Positions 11,782-23,981 are shown, counted from the stretch's first letter. The stretch: 64,000 nucleotides of DNA from Periplaneta americana (GCF_040183065.1 NC_091131.1:102053330-102117329), one strand, 5' to 3'. Numbers and translations: made by a program. Notes: a model not told the origin generated them from the sequence alone.

Positions 11782-12710
11782 CTTATTTACTTACAAATGG
11801 CTTTTTAAGGAACCCGGAGGTTCATTGTCGCCCTCACATAAGCCCGCTATCGGTCCTTGTCCTGAGCAAGATTAATCCAGTCCCTACCATCATGTCAAAC
11901 CTCCCTCAAATCTATTTTAATATTATCCTCCCATCTAAGTCTTGGGCTCCCCAAAGGTCTTTTTCCCTCGGGTCTTCCGACTAACACACCATATTTAGGC
12001 CTATTTCTGGATTCACTCATACGTGCTACATGCCCTGCCCATCTCAAACGTCTGGATTTAATGTATGTTAGGTGAAGAGTACAATACGTGCAGTTCTGCG
12101 TTGTGTAACTTTCTCCATTTCCATTCTCCGGTAAGTTCATCCCTCAGCCCCAGATATTTTCCTAAGCACTTTACTCTGAAACACCTTAACCTCTGAAAAT
12201 CTAGCTTTCAGATAAAGGTCCCTGTGAAGAAAACTTGAATATTTTCAAGGGAAAAATTGTTCCGAGGCCGGGTATCGATTCCGGAATCTTTGGTTTAGGG
12301 CACAAACGCCCTACCGACTGAGCTACCAAGAACGTCACCCGACACCGTCTCAATTTTTCCTTTTTTATCCATATTCGAGTGGCCTGACAAGACGCCAGAA
12401 ACCTAAATCGAGTGCACACAAACTGTGTGACTTGAAATTGTGGTTTTCTGTTAACGTACCTGCATAATATATAGGCCTACGTTACTGTAGGTACGTTAAC
12501 AGAAAATTCTTAACCTCTGTTCCTCTCTAAAAAAAAGTGAGAGTCCAAGATTCACAACCACACAGAACAACCAGTAATATAACTGTTTTAAAAATTCTAA
12601 CTTTCAACTTTTTTGACAGCAGACTGAATGACAAAAGCTTCTGAACTGAATAATAACAGGCATTTCCCATATTTATTATGGGATTAATTCCTTCTCGAGT
12701 GTAAAATATT
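11782..12710 (-). mobile_element. RTE-like LINE 3' fragment, interrupted by a SINE
   Basis: Read on the minus strand this matches the LINE tail at 61089-61793: 'agatgggaggataatatt', 'gggaaaaagacctttgggg' and the end 'aaaagccatttgtaagtaaataag'. Positions 12196-12508 are a SINE inserted into it. The LINE is 5'-truncated near 12710 and carries frameshifts and stops. Its 3' tail abuts the right TA of the mariner element, so the two insertions touch. Confidence 0.85.
12196..12508 (-). mobile_element. tRNA-derived SINE family E nested in the LINE
   Basis: It is flanked by the exact 11-bp duplication CTTAACCTCTG (12185-12195 and 12509-12519) of LINE sequence. On the minus strand it has a tRNA-like head: 'ttggtagctcagtcggtag' (box A) and 'ggaatcgatacccgg' (box B). 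The far end has an 18-bp perfect inverted repeat, TTTTCTGTTAACGTACCT (12444-12461) with its complement at 12489-12506. A second family copy lies at 50935-51068. Confidence 0.88.
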
Positions 12711-13430
12711 GCACAAGTGAAAACAGCATAACGTGTATATATTTTTCCAATAGCCTACATAGATGGACATCAATGAAACAAATACGAGTATATACACAGT
12801 TTTTAATAATTTAGGCTACTACATGTTATTAAATACATTTTGTCATATTTTACTTTATGGTAATCCATCCCTGCTAGATATTTTAGCAGCTAAGTCATAT
12901 TGTCTACAAGAACCATATGTTTATTAGCCTTCTCCGAGTTGAAAAAATTTTCCTCGCTATGCAACAGAATAAGGAGTGACGTCGCAGTTTCTGTATTGCG
13001 TCTGAGTTGTTTATTCATCCAAAACAATCATACGAAATGAACTAAAATAGTTTGCTTGCATTTTGAAATCCCAAGTTGAGCAATTCCATGTGAACTAATG
13101 TGGGAATAGCTCTAGCTGTTCAGATAAGAAGGGTAACACAGTATTTTGAAATGTAAACCGACATTAGACTGAACAATAAACAAGTTTTACTTGGGTTGCT
13201 TTTATGCAAATATAAAATCACAGCAAGACGTCCAGTCGAGGCGTGTTCAGTAATTTATAACTGCAGCTGACACCTTTACTCACTTGGAAACAAGAGAGGG
13301 GAGAACTCAGTTTAAATCAAGCTTTCAATTACACTAAACGTAATCTGTTATTCTTTCTGACGTGTCTCAGGCCCTACTTCTCGGTTAAATTCTCAGTATA
13401 CCATTTGTTAAGCCTAACTACCGCTTTCAA
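12711..13430. other. Unassigned intergenic sequence
   Basis: AT-rich, no recognised gene or repeat. Confidence 0.5.
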
Positions 13431-13437
13431 CTTGAGT

Positions 13438-13615
13438 TGTCGTCCTCGGTGGTCTAACAGTTACCGTGCTTGCAGTTGGGACCGATAGCTTCGTTGGTAG
13501 AGGAACGGGCAGTGAATTGGAAAGTTCGGAGTTCAATCCTGGGTGGTGACGCGATTTTTCTAACGACCCTAGTTGACTCAGCTCCCTGCAAAAATTCAAT
13601 GCCGGATCTTTCTAA
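13438..13615 (+). mobile_element. SINE with two tRNA-like heads in a row
   Basis: 'Tcctcggtggtctaacagttaccgtgcttgc' matches the head of the SINE at 60480-60655. About 40 bases later a second tRNA-like head appears: GATAGCTTCGTTGGTAGAGG (box A-like) and GGAGTTCAATCCTGGGTGG (box B-like). This may be a dimer or one SINE inserted into another. Confidence 0.5.
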
Positions 13616-13619
13616 GAAA

Positions 13620-15320
13620 TATCGTATTTAATTGGATATATTTCCCCTCCTTTGTACGTTCCAAAAATTCGGAAGCCAAAATTCGAGGAGAAAAATCACA
13701 TGGTGAGTATAAAATATATGGCATAAACTGATAACAAATAACATCTAAGAATTCATATACTAATGAAGTTAATTTGAATTATGCTTTCGGGTAATCCACA
13801 GTGTCCTGGAACTTGACATTTCCAATGTTTCGGAACTACACACAGGTTGCATCATCAGGGTAAGACCAGAGGGGTCGCCTACTCTGTTGGGCTCTTTACG
13901 CCAGGCTAGTCCGGACGAGTGAGTGCAATGCGCAATTGCTGGAATTCCATATTTTGATAGGTGCCAACTTGCAGCTCTAGCAAAACTCCTACAAACACTA
14001 ACACAATGGATGACTTCTGGCGAATCCGTTATTCAGTCTCTCATGAAATAATTCACATGAATTCATTATCTTCTTTAATTCGTTGTCGCTGGGGATAGAG
14101 GTCAACAAAAACTTGGTGAAAACTGAATATCCTCAGATACATAGTTATCTAAGTCCGCGTCACCGTTTTTGGCGTGTGAAATAAGTAATGGTAACGTTAA
14201 GTGCTAGTGTCTTACCTTTACCGTAGTCAGTCTGACAGCTGTGTTTGGTAAATGGCTGATGTGACGTGTATAGGAAGTGGTACCATTCTCAGCTGCACTA
14301 GCAACATGCTCACAAACTGGGCACTATACTTTAGGTCACACCCCAGAAACGCTGGCGCCAGCTGTACCACATATGTGATCTGATATCCGATGGGACAGTT
14401 GAAGTTAAGAGGGCGTTGTATCAATCTAATACAAAGACTAGCAGAGAGCTATATTAATTATTTGTTTATTATTTATTACGAACTGCTAATTAGACAGAAC
14501 AATAAATATAAACCTAATCACCTAAGGGGTCACGTGAATTTTAAAGCTTCCACAATTTTCATCCAAAATGTGTGAAATTTAAACTACATAAACAAGCCTA
14601 CAATACGATCATCTGTACAAAATTTGGTGTCATTAGTGCTAATAGTTTTGAAATTATATTTTTAAATGTATTTTATATTGCTGTCATTAAAAAGGCTCCC
14701 TGTGTCAAAGTTTTCAGTTCATATTTGCTCCAAAGCTTGAAAATAGTCAAGGGAGTAAAACTTAATTAGCCTTTTGAGCTCATCTAAATAGAGAGTCCGA
14801 ATATTTTTTTTTTTAATTTCATGAATTTACCATTACAGCATATTTTAATCAAAGTGCAATATGAATATGCCCCGTAGGAACTTAATATTTCATACAAATG
14901 CTAATTAAACTTTATTTATCAACATTTAATTGAACTCTGTGAGAAGTTTCAGACCAATCTGACAATCACTGCTGTGCAAGGCGCTTTTTTATTAATAAAC
15001 TGCTTAAAATTTTAAAGTCGAGAAAACAGCATTAAAAGAAATAAAACAACATTTCTCTCAATTCACTCACGCATCATATATCTGGCCACATTTGATTGTA
15101 GGCTAGATCATTTAAAACAGTCTTAAATATAATTACGATCACAAAAATTAAAAAAAGTGGATTTTCTTAATTTTTATCATTATTTCACCATAGTGCCCCC
15201 TTAACTTTATAAAGGTGTACGTTTATCAGGGCATATGTTAAGGGGGTTTACTCCTATTCCAGGTTATCATGATAGCACAATTGCTAGAATTTTACACTAT
15301 AATATTCTAGGAGTTTGGGC
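13620..15320. other. Unassigned intergenic sequence
   Basis: The stretch 'acatttccaatgtttcggaactacac...caggttgcatcatcagggt' at about 13815-13860 has the look of a dispersed insect repeat, but I cannot name it. The rest shows no recognisable gene. Confidence 0.4.
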
Positions 15321-15323
15321 ATT

Positions 15324-15421
15324 AAGGCTGGTTCACAATAAACCGGAAACGGAAACGAGAACGAGAACGGAAGTAATGTTAAAATAAATGTATTTAAATA
15401 TAAGCATTCTGAACCAGCCTT
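15324..15421. mobile_element. Short MITE
   Basis: The 12-bp ends AAGGCTGGTTCA and TGAACCAGCCTT are perfect inverted repeats 98 bases apart. They enclose 'aaacggaaacgagaacgagaacgg'. The target duplication is not clear (TTA-like). Confidence 0.65.
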
Positions 15422-15488
15422 TACTTTTATCTCCCGGATTATGAAAATCACAGAATTCCTAGGAGTTAACGTCTGTCCGTGATGAATT

Positions 15489-15692
15489 TTGGGAGATACA
15501 TTAGGTAGTTAAATCTGGTTTCGAAAATCAGTTGTAACAGCTGGGAGGGAGGAGAGCTCATCGCGCTGACCAAACGTTACCGCCGTTCTGATTGGATGAT
15601 CGTTCACCTCCTGCTGAGGCAGGTGAACGTGAGGCCAGCAATCGGCTGGTCGGCGTTGATCCTTCATGAGGTGTGGTGCCATGCATTACTAG
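15489..15692 (+). mobile_element. SINE family D, 3' part
   Basis: It matches the body of the complete copy at 32701-33045: 'taggtag..aaatctggtt', 'tctgattggatgatcg.tcacct', 'ggctggtcggcgttgatcctt'. The tRNA-like head is absent, so the copy is 5'-truncated. Confidence 0.8.
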
Positions 15693-16204
15693 GTAAGCCT
15701 ATAAATGAACTCTAAAATTTCTCACTGGAAAACCGTTGTGCCTTACATTCTATCAAGGTCACTTGGAAACGCGTGAGTAGAAAATTAAATTAGATCGATT
15801 TGTACGTCCATAGTCATGGTAAACAAGAGGAATAACGAGATGAAAGTAATTTCGCGAGTAAACAAGTGTCAGAGTTGCTGATCGTGTAGGTGTCGCTTTG
15901 GTAGCTGAAGCAATATCCAGCCTGGACATTGCGTGCCGTACGCTGTTACGTTGGGCTAATATTGCTATTCAAAGAAAGCATCCAATCGCATGGTCTTGGC
16001 ACAACCTGCGAGGATCTAGAAATCGACAAAAAAGTGAAAATAAATAAGCACTTAGCTATAACATTTGCATTCGAAATGCATTTTATACGCATGTGTTTAT
16101 TTTCTATATTTAAACCGCTATGTGTACAAACACGATGCATTCTTTCGCAAACAGAAATGCGGTCGCATTCAACTCCATGCATCATTAGCAAGTTGTACTC
16201 TATG

Positions 16205-16310
16205 GCACTGGTTTCCAGCCTTTTGAGTGTCACGGACCTCTTGAAGTTCCTATTTCAATTTGGCGGACTCCCGAAATGTTTTGTATAATTTTGGCCGATA
16301 ATCATGTTTT
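16205..16310. mobile_element. Possible hAT terminus
   Basis: 'Cactggtttccagccttttgagtgtcacggacc' resembles the CAGTGGTT...-type ends of hAT elements. No matching opposite end or 8-bp duplication was found, so this is a weak call. Confidence 0.3.
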
Positions 16311-16527
16311 ACTCAATAAATACGCGCATAAAATAGCGAATTAAACATCCTTGAAAAGTTCAGAGCGATATTACATTTCAGTTTCAGCTTTTCAACATAA
16401 TCTGAAAATACATAAAAAGGGCAGAAAATAGAAAACACTGGATAATGCTGGGTTTGCAGTGAAAGACCTGCCCTTGGACAGAACACTATGAATGAATACT
16501 GTAAGTAACATTTCATATAGGCCTACT

Positions 16528-16529
16528 AG

Positions 16530-16623
<94 letters not shown>
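16528..16623. repeat. (CTA)n microsatellite
   Basis: About 32 units of ACT/CTA, uninterrupted. Confidence 0.97.
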
Positions 16624-16624
<1 letters not shown>

Positions 16625-17339
16625 AATTTACAACTATAAATAAATGTTATGTTATGTTATGTATACCAACTCGCCAACCAGGTCGACAACTATAATGTTA
16701 GAAATAATAACACATCAATAATTCTTTACATGTCGTGTTTAGGCCTATATTGTTTGTATTCCAATTCTCGAATAACCCAATATGTTTCACAGAAAATTAT
16801 TTCTCCCATTCGCTGATCGATATGCAGGCCGACAAATGAACGACATTCCGAGAAGAGCTTCTCGATCAATAAGCTGTTATGTTAAACATAATTATCCTTG
16901 AAATGTGGTGAAACATCATGTGATTGCTACACTTTCTCCTGTAATATTAGTATAAAAATTAAGTAACTTTCAAAGACACAAAAACATTCATTCGTAATTT
17001 GTAGATATGCAACACGCCTTGAAAATGCGTGGGAAGAAAAGCTTTCCCCTTCGAAATAATTAAAGATATGTCACATTAACAATTACCACTGAAGGTTAAC
17101 AGAACGGCAGCAGAGTATGACGTCGTGTAAAGATTTTCATATTGTAAAATGGAAATCAGATATAATGCCGTAGGTATCATTTGACCAATACAGAATAACA
17201 TCTTTGTTTTATGATATTCGGGACTCCATCTCAAAGATGACTATAATTAATGAGAATGTTTCCGGGCTACGTTACCTCGAGAACCTACATAGGTCTACTA
17301 ATGTCTAACTAAAACATAGATGAAGATGTAATAAGTTTG

Positions 17340-17960
17340 TATTACAGACACACAATTATGACACAAGACGAAATATTAATTCAACATTAGTAGAACCTAA
17401 ATGTCTCACATCTGCTGATCTAAAGCATAGCATTAATTTTGGCCCTCGGTTGTACAATGCTTTAACTAAATTACACCCAGAACTTCTAACATGTAATTCA
17501 CTAACATATAGCAAGAAAATTAACGTGTTAATATCTTCAATTTGATTAAATAAATTTATAGCCTATGTGTATGAATTAATCAACCTATATTATAATTGTA
17601 TTCTATAATTTTTAAATATTATATTAGTCCTACTTTTCACGTGCGATATTATTCTTCTCTAGTGTTAATATTATATTATATAATTCCATTGCCGCTGTAA
17701 TTATATTTTAGTTCCTATTTTATTTTACTTATTTATTTTTATTATTATTATTCTCTTTATTTTAATATTATATCTGAACTGCGACCGAGCACGAGCGCTG
17801 CTCATTAGGTCTCAAAATTTTGTTAATACTATTGTATCTTCTTTTTATATTGCTTGTATTATTTTATTTTTATTTCTCTTGTTTGTTTTGTAATTATATT
17901 CTTTATTCTGTATATTTAAATTTAAATAAATAAATAAATAAATTTAGAAAAAAAAAAAGA
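17340..17960 (+). mobile_element. LINE 3' end (Jockey/CR1-like) with (AAAT)n tail
   Basis: The plus-strand frame at about 17345-17545 reads HNYDTRRNINSTLVEPKCLT then FGPRLYNALTKLHPELLTCN and ends at a TGA or TAA stop. The HxYxTR motif followed by 'GPRLYNAL' is common at the C-terminus of non-LTR retrotransposon proteins of this kind. An AT-rich 3' region of about 390 bases follows and ends in repeated AAAT plus an A-run at 17925-17958. The reverse transcriptase domain itself is not present. Confidence 0.65.
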
Positions 17961-19005
17961 TGTCCAATTGTAACTCGCACGAAGTAACCCCTGGCGTAAG
18001 AAACTCGCAGTGCATATTCTTTAAGGTCGTTTTTCTTATTGTATATGGAAAATTTTTGACCTTAGCAGAGCATGCTTGATGTGCAATAACTCCTGGTTCT
18101 GTAGGCGTTTGGACAGCCATGGTTTAAAATATAGAATGTTTTTAATTATGGCACAAATTTCTATCACCTTACATACTATTCATTAAAATTAATATAGGAC
18201 AAAAATGAATATCAAGGTAGCCTATTGTTCAAAACTTTTGATGCGATTGGATCCAACAAATACGGTATGCGCAAGTTTGTCTAGAATTAAAGTACGTATT
18301 TGTTTATATTGCTTAACACTCATAAATATTGTAGATTCAATGTTTAGCTTAGTGCTGCAATTTATTATGGTTCTCACAACAGAGGAAAAAGTATACAATG
18401 GAAGCTCTTAAGTTCGACAGAAAACAAGTTCGACTGCTTACGTAGGAGAATTAGACACGCCCCTATACGGGCACTAAGAAATGAGTTTGCCATTTGAATG
18501 AGAATTGGTTCTGTATCTTGTAGTGATACTTTTGTTAAAGGAAAACATAATATTTTATTGATTAGGACATCCATATTTAATCACTGATTTTAAATTAATG
18601 AACTCTTCTTTTTCTATTTGAGAATTGTGGCGTTTGTGAGACGGAACTGTCGAAACCCACTGTGGTACTAGAAGCACATACACAAGTCTCGGGGCGGGAA
18701 GGAAATGCAAGTACAGTATTGTATTCGGTAATGTATAACCAATAAGAATTTGTATTCATTTCACCTGCCACACCCACTACCCTTATTGGACTGAATTTTA
18801 AATTCTTCAGTCCAACTTAGGAGAGACCGCTATATTTTGTATACCAGCATTATAAACAATCTTTATTGTCGTTGAAAACCGTTCATAAAATGACATTTTA
18901 TCGCCCACGTGTAATAAAATTGTCGCAGCAACAATTACGTCATTAACTAGTTTGTATTTACAACAATGCTACGGAATAATATCAATATTAATTAAAATAA
19001 AGAAT
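17961..19005. other. Unassigned intergenic sequence
   Basis: No recognised gene or repeat. Confidence 0.5.
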
Positions 19006-19019
19006 TTCTAAAATAAAGT

Positions 19020-19272
19020 TTTTTTATTGGGTTATTTTACGACGCTGTATCAACATCTAGGTTATTTAGCGTCTGAATGAAATGAAGGTGATAATGCCAG
19101 TGAAATGAGTCCGGGGTCCAGCACCGAAAGTTACCCAGCATTTGCTCGTATTGGGTTGAGGAAAAACCCCGGAAAAAACCTCAACCAGGTAACTTGCCCC
19201 CAACCGGGATTCGAACCCGGGCCACCTGGTTTCGCGGCCAGACGCGCTGACCGTTACTGCACAGGTGTGGAC
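19020..19272 (-). mobile_element. tRNA-derived SINE family C, copy 1
   Basis: It is flanked by an exact 12-bp duplication CTAAAATAAAGT (19008-19019 and 19273-19284). On the minus strand the head reads 'cagtaacggtcagcgcgtctggccgcgaaacc' with box B GGGTTCGAATCCCGG. The body has 'gaggtttttt.ccggggtttttcctcaaccc', and the 3' end is 'gacgctaaataacctagatgttgatacagcgtcgtaaaataaccc'. A sister copy lies at 49560-49809. Confidence 0.92.
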
Positions 19273-19289
19273 CTAAAATAAAGTAAAAT

Positions 19290-20930
19290 ATATTTTATTA
19301 CTCAATATGCTTAACGCAAACTTATTTCTGAAGATTAAAATTAGACGTAAAAATGAAATGTAACATATTTTAATAAATTGACCTGTACTTATAGATACGA
19401 TAAAACAAAATTACCCATCGAATGAAATGTGACATTTTGATCAACTGACCTGTTACGAAAGACACGCCAGAATCATTGTTTCTGAAGTATCTTTCGTTCT
19501 CTCACTGTCCAACCATTTGAAAAAATTCTCATGCTTTCTTTCATAGCTTTCACGAGATTTTTTTTTTAAATAAACCCAGTTCTGATTTATAAGCTTCTTA
19601 TAAAATATCTGCAAGTAAATTTATTTCCATATTTAACAAAAAATTCAATAAAATCAACCAACCAAGAGTCTGTTACAGAGATTTTGTTTCAGAGTAATTG
19701 ATTAGACGATATCTTATTTACCTATTTCGTTTTTATTAATTATGCTATAATGCTGTTGTACAAAAAAAAAATTGCAAATGAAACTCCTTCTAATAATGCT
19801 ATACAGTTATTGCATTCGTTAAAATTTGGGAAATCACTTCGCTGGTTTCCTAAACATTAACTCATGCAACAAAACAGAACATTATAAACTAATTTTATAA
19901 TTTAATAATATTGTTAATTATTATTTCCGTTGATACGGACATGGATGTGTAAATGACACAAATATGAAATACGTTTCAAATGGTTTCGTGAAAAGTGTCA
20001 CAAGCAGCTATCCAGTAACACAAGATAGCATAATTTTCTATAGAGTAGATTTTATTTCCTTATCCGTCGTATTCACCTGAACCTATACCATCCGATACGG
20101 GTATGTTAAAGAAGTTCATCTTCATGGAAAATCTATCGACAACAATAATTGTGGAATTAAAAGAAAAGTAACCTCTACTCGTATTTGCAAACATTTTTGA
20201 GAACGTACGCGAATGTTATGAATTCTGTATAGAAAATAATGAAAAGTATCTTGATTTATAATTTCAGAGGCCCGGGCTTAATTTTTCTTTCTGAGGCCCC
20301 TTCTTTTCATATTATGATACATAGGCCTATCTTATTTCATTTAAATTCTGTCGCCTATCTCCTTTCACCATGGATTTATTTCACAGTTGTTTTTATTAAT
20401 GTTCTATTTTAGGAAAAAGGATTAAAAATAAAGAGGTTCCATAAGGTATCAGTGATTATGTGTGGCCACAAGACAGATCAAAGCTGACAGCATTGCTTGT
20501 AGTACCGGTACTACCCCTTGTTTCCTCTAGTGCAGTAATGCAAGAGTTTGAAAGGAATGTTCATTTTTTCTAAATTATGGCTTAGGCTTATACAAAAAAA
20601 ATCTTGGCTTTCCACAGTTTAGTAGCTGTAGCAAATTGTTCGCTCTCTATGCCAAAAACTTCATTAATCTGAATAATTTTTCCCTCGAAATTATTCAAAT
20701 CAACTTTACAGGGAGTTATACCTGAAATCTTGATTTTCATTAATCTGTGTTAAAACATTCTTAACTGTTTGAAACTGGAGGTTCTTGTGGATAAAGAAGT
20801 TACTGCTGAGAACATACTAGTAGTCAGAAAGTACCAGAACTTCGGGTGGCAACGCCATGCTCTGCAGGCAACTTCTCTTCCTTGTCCGTGTGGTATGTAG
20901 CCTACTATCCAGGCGTGTAGACTGAGTGTG
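19290..20930. other. Unassigned AT-rich sequence
   Basis: No recognised gene. It has several poly-A/T runs, and a 'gaggccc' pair near 20270-20300 that I cannot assign. Confidence 0.45.
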
Positions 20931-20949
20931 CCAACCTATCAAAGGGGAA

Positions 20950-21180
20950 AATAATGCTTGAAGTGCTCTTCAGTATCCAGGGTCTCATAAATTTCGAGTT
21001 TATTCCTGAGGGTCGAACTGTCAGTAAGGAGACGCATGTTGCAATTCTTCAATGTATTCATGATTTAGTTCGACGAAAAAGACCCAATTTGTAGCAAGGA
21101 CAGAATTGGGTTATTCATCATGACAATGCACCAGCAAATCGGTCGCTCTTGGTGAGCGAATTCCTCGCACAACATCGTTT
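20950..21180 (+). pseudogene. Mariner transposase fragment
   Basis: A plus-strand frame from about 20995 reads EFIPEGRTVSKETHVAILQC, then 'LVRRKRPNL', a TAG stop, and NWVIHHDNAPANRSLLVSEF 'LAQH'. The 'W..HHDNAPA' block is the region around the second catalytic aspartate in mariner transposases. Only about 75 residues of an expected 340-350 are present, with one in-frame stop and no visible inverted ends. It is a truncated relic and differs in sequence from the elements at 10743 and 62730. Confidence 0.85.
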
Positions 21181-21693
21181 CACTTTCATATCATCAGTAT
21201 AGCATTAATATGTATAATTAATGAAAAATACTCACATTATGGCATTCACTATAATAAAATTTCATTTCAATTGGTAATAATGTCATCAAACCACCTCAAG
21301 TTGTGTAGATTTAATATCCAATACACACAGCTGTACTCAGAAAATTACACACCGCAGAATCAGACCTGTAAATTATTTTTAGTAAGTCTTGAAGTTTTTA
21401 ATAACCAATTGAATTTCAACTCTAAATATGTAAGCACTCCTGCAGGACATAGTCTTCGTGTAATAGCCTATTGTTTATTGTAGTGTGTGTTTTGTTTTAT
21501 TCTGAAATGCAATTAGTTCTTACAACTGACGAAAGACAGATTTTAGAAAATAGGAAAATAATGAAGGAAAATTGACATTTCACCGAAACTACTATTTTTC
21601 TGAAAAAACTTTGGGTTCCAAGCTTCACAATGAGGGGTCATTTATTAAAATCAGTTCAGTCGTTTTCCCGTAATTTTCATTATCAGTTCAAAT

Positions 21694-21696
<3 letters not shown>

Positions 21697-21727
<31 letters not shown>

Positions 21728-21728
21728 T

Positions 21729-21778
<50 letters not shown>
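21697..21778. repeat. (TA)n microsatellite
   Basis: TA repeats broken once by 'gatagaga'. Confidence 0.95.
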
Positions 21779-22039
21779 TACCTACCATTACCCTCTGTAA
21801 CTGCTTATGATTTAGAAATTAGTTGCACTGTTGGAGGTATTTTTTACGTATGAAAGCATAAGACTAGGAAATTTAGTAATGGAATTGAACTCTTTAACAT
21901 GTTTACAATTTTTAAATTGTTAAGTGGTGAAGCGTTAATAACATATACAATTTTTGGCGACAATACCTCATTAAGTCAGTGGATATTTAAAAAAAAACTA
22001 TCGGAGTAGTAGCCCATATTTCGTGCCTTTATTGCTGTT

Positions 22040-22385
22040 AATTGGCCTTCACAGTTAAAACTGCTTTGTACGGGTGAAAAGTTTTTCCAATATTCAGAAC
22101 GAGTCTCTCCGGTATTTATTCGTGCCATTAACCCGGGGAGGAGCCTGGCTGGAGGCACATAAACATGCCACGAGACCTCTCCCCCCCCACACGCTTTATA
22201 GTGTTGTATCGCCTCGTGGGGATGGAAATTCTGCTGACATGGGCCCGCTGATAATCTCTGCGGGGTTTTTATTGCTCGCCGCGTTTTATTGTTCTGTTGG
22301 TCGTCAGTTATTAAATTATTTACACTTTGCATTATTAAATAGTTTTGGGCACGCTCCAAAATACGTAAAATGTGCAGTCGGATTC
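22040..22385. other. Non-repeat, higher-GC block; candidate conserved element
   Basis: This block is richer in GC than its surroundings and contains no transposon signature that I know. Both strands have modest open frames (127 codons minus, 108 codons plus), but neither shows a domain, codon pattern or clean splice sites. The 3' part, 'gtcgtcagttattaaattatttacactttgcattattaaat', contains several ATTA and TTTGCAT-type cores, which are homeodomain and POU-like sites. A conserved non-coding enhancer is possible but untested. Confidence 0.3.
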
Positions 22386-22399
22386 ACTGCAGATAATTG

Positions 22400-23090
22400 A
22401 TTGCAGAGAGTTATCTCGCAACAGAATAAGGCTGTGAAATAAATTCAGACGCACACTTATTTATTTTTAAAAAGTATTTAAAACTTATTGTTCATTTAAT
22501 ACTATCATTAAAACGCAAACATGAAAGTCCGTTATCTCATGCATAGACCAATATGTTTTGAACCATTAACGAAGTCCCCATTTACACAAAATTAAGTTAG
22601 ATTTTATAGGCGACAGTTTTATCAGCTGTAATGTTTTTTGAACGAAGGAGCCCGAAGGCGAGCACCACAGCCCGAAGCTTATTGTATCCATTATTTGGGG
22701 ACGGTTGTGCAAGTCCGAATAGTCCCCTTCTTGTAGATATCGTAAATCAGCCTAAGCGGTGTCATCTGTCGATTCAGCAAAATAGGGTGAAGTGCCTCTA
22801 ACGTGTCCTTTCACCCATCGAGAGCATTTTTTTTTCATATGAATCTCTTTATTGAAAAAGTGTCAAGAGGGTCAATGTCTTGTGTCTTTTAACATGCATT
22901 AATGAACCTACATAAAAGTTATACAATTCTTAGTCAAGTCTTAGTGGTAGTCAGCAGCCACAAACTGGTGGACATTATAATCCTGGACTTTATGTCTGGT
23001 AACCGCCATCAGTCTGTGATAGATTAACATAATACTTACAGTATTATGTATGTATCCTGTTGTTTACAAAACAAATTATTTTGTCATTTT
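22400..23090. other. Unassigned intergenic sequence
   Basis: The stretch 'ggagcccgaaggcgagcaccacagcccgaagc' at about 22645-22680 is GC-rich and may be part of a dispersed repeat. No gene was recognised. Confidence 0.4.
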
Positions 23091-23097
23091 GTAGGTA

Positions 23098-23512
23098 TAG
23101 TAGAGTCTCGTTAATCTGAACTATGCTAATCCGAAAATCTAGTCAATTCGAACAAAATTATGTTAAGAAAAAAAAAAAACAAATTTATTATAATAGTACA
23201 AAGTAGCGAAAAGAAAAAAAAAAATTGCATAAATTCACTCAATTTCTTTTACTTTAAAAATTATGAAAATAACACATTCAAGGGTGCTTACAATAATTAG
23301 TGTTTTCTGCACATAATTTACACATCTGTCATACTCATAAAATCAGTAATTTTCTGTTGTAATGAAGTGAACCTGTTGGTTGTGGTTCTAAAAATAGCAA
23401 CAGGGTACTCCGACCACTATCTCTCAGCGCTCGTGAATAGCATGCATTGCATTACAGGAAATATTTCGGTTAATCCGAATAGGTCTTGGTCCCAATTAAC
23501 GAGACTCTACTG
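23098..23512. mobile_element. MITE of the pogo/Tigger type
   Basis: The left end is TAGTAGAGTCTCGTTAATC, the right end the complement of CAGTAGAGTCTCGTTAAT. TA is present on both sides (23096-23097 and 23513-23514). The motif 'aatccgaa' recurs just inside each end. At 415 bp with no open frame it is non-autonomous. The superfamily assignment comes from the TA target and the style of the ends. Confidence 0.8.
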
Positions 23513-23689
23513 TACATAAAAAATTGTCCCAAATGATTAATGAATAGATTTCCACTTTCACTAATGTCATAAAAACACTTTTGGGTATGTGATACCATAT
23601 TGGCGCTGCACATGTACTTCGAGAGCATACTACGAGACCTCTTCAGACTAGTGCCATCTGTACGCCAGTCACAATACTACAACCAGCTG

Positions 23690-23878
23690 CACCATTTCGG
23701 ACATTACTGAAATGAAGATGAAGAATGTTGAAATAAAGTGTGATGATGAAGTGATGGAGAGAAAACCTTCAGAAAATTTGGTTTTGTCTTCCACAAATAA
23801 GACTACGCTATTGCTAGGATTTGAACCCGTCATCGTAAGCCAGTGCTCTACCAAATGACCTACCGCAGGTGCAGTTTT
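23690..23878 (-). mobile_element. tRNA-derived SINE (unnamed family)
   Basis: On the minus strand it starts 'tgcggtaggtcatttggtagagcactgg' (box A) and 'gacgggttcaaatcctagc' (box B), the cores of a tRNA-like promoter. The sequence after it is not tRNA. No second copy was seen in this window. Confidence 0.6.
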
Positions 23879-23981
23879 AGTGATCACTTATATGATGTGA
23901 AATTACACAATTCTAAAATCTGGCGAAAATGCCAAAGGCAGATGTTCTATGCGTAGTGTTACTAACATACGTAATACAGAA

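Noticed and set aside
15929..16288. 119-codon plus-strand frame
   Set aside because: No motif, and its end runs into a possible hAT terminus.
21976..22400. Protein-coding exon in the GC-richer block
   Set aside because: Both strands are open and neither has convincing splice sites or a known domain. Kept only as a possible conserved element.
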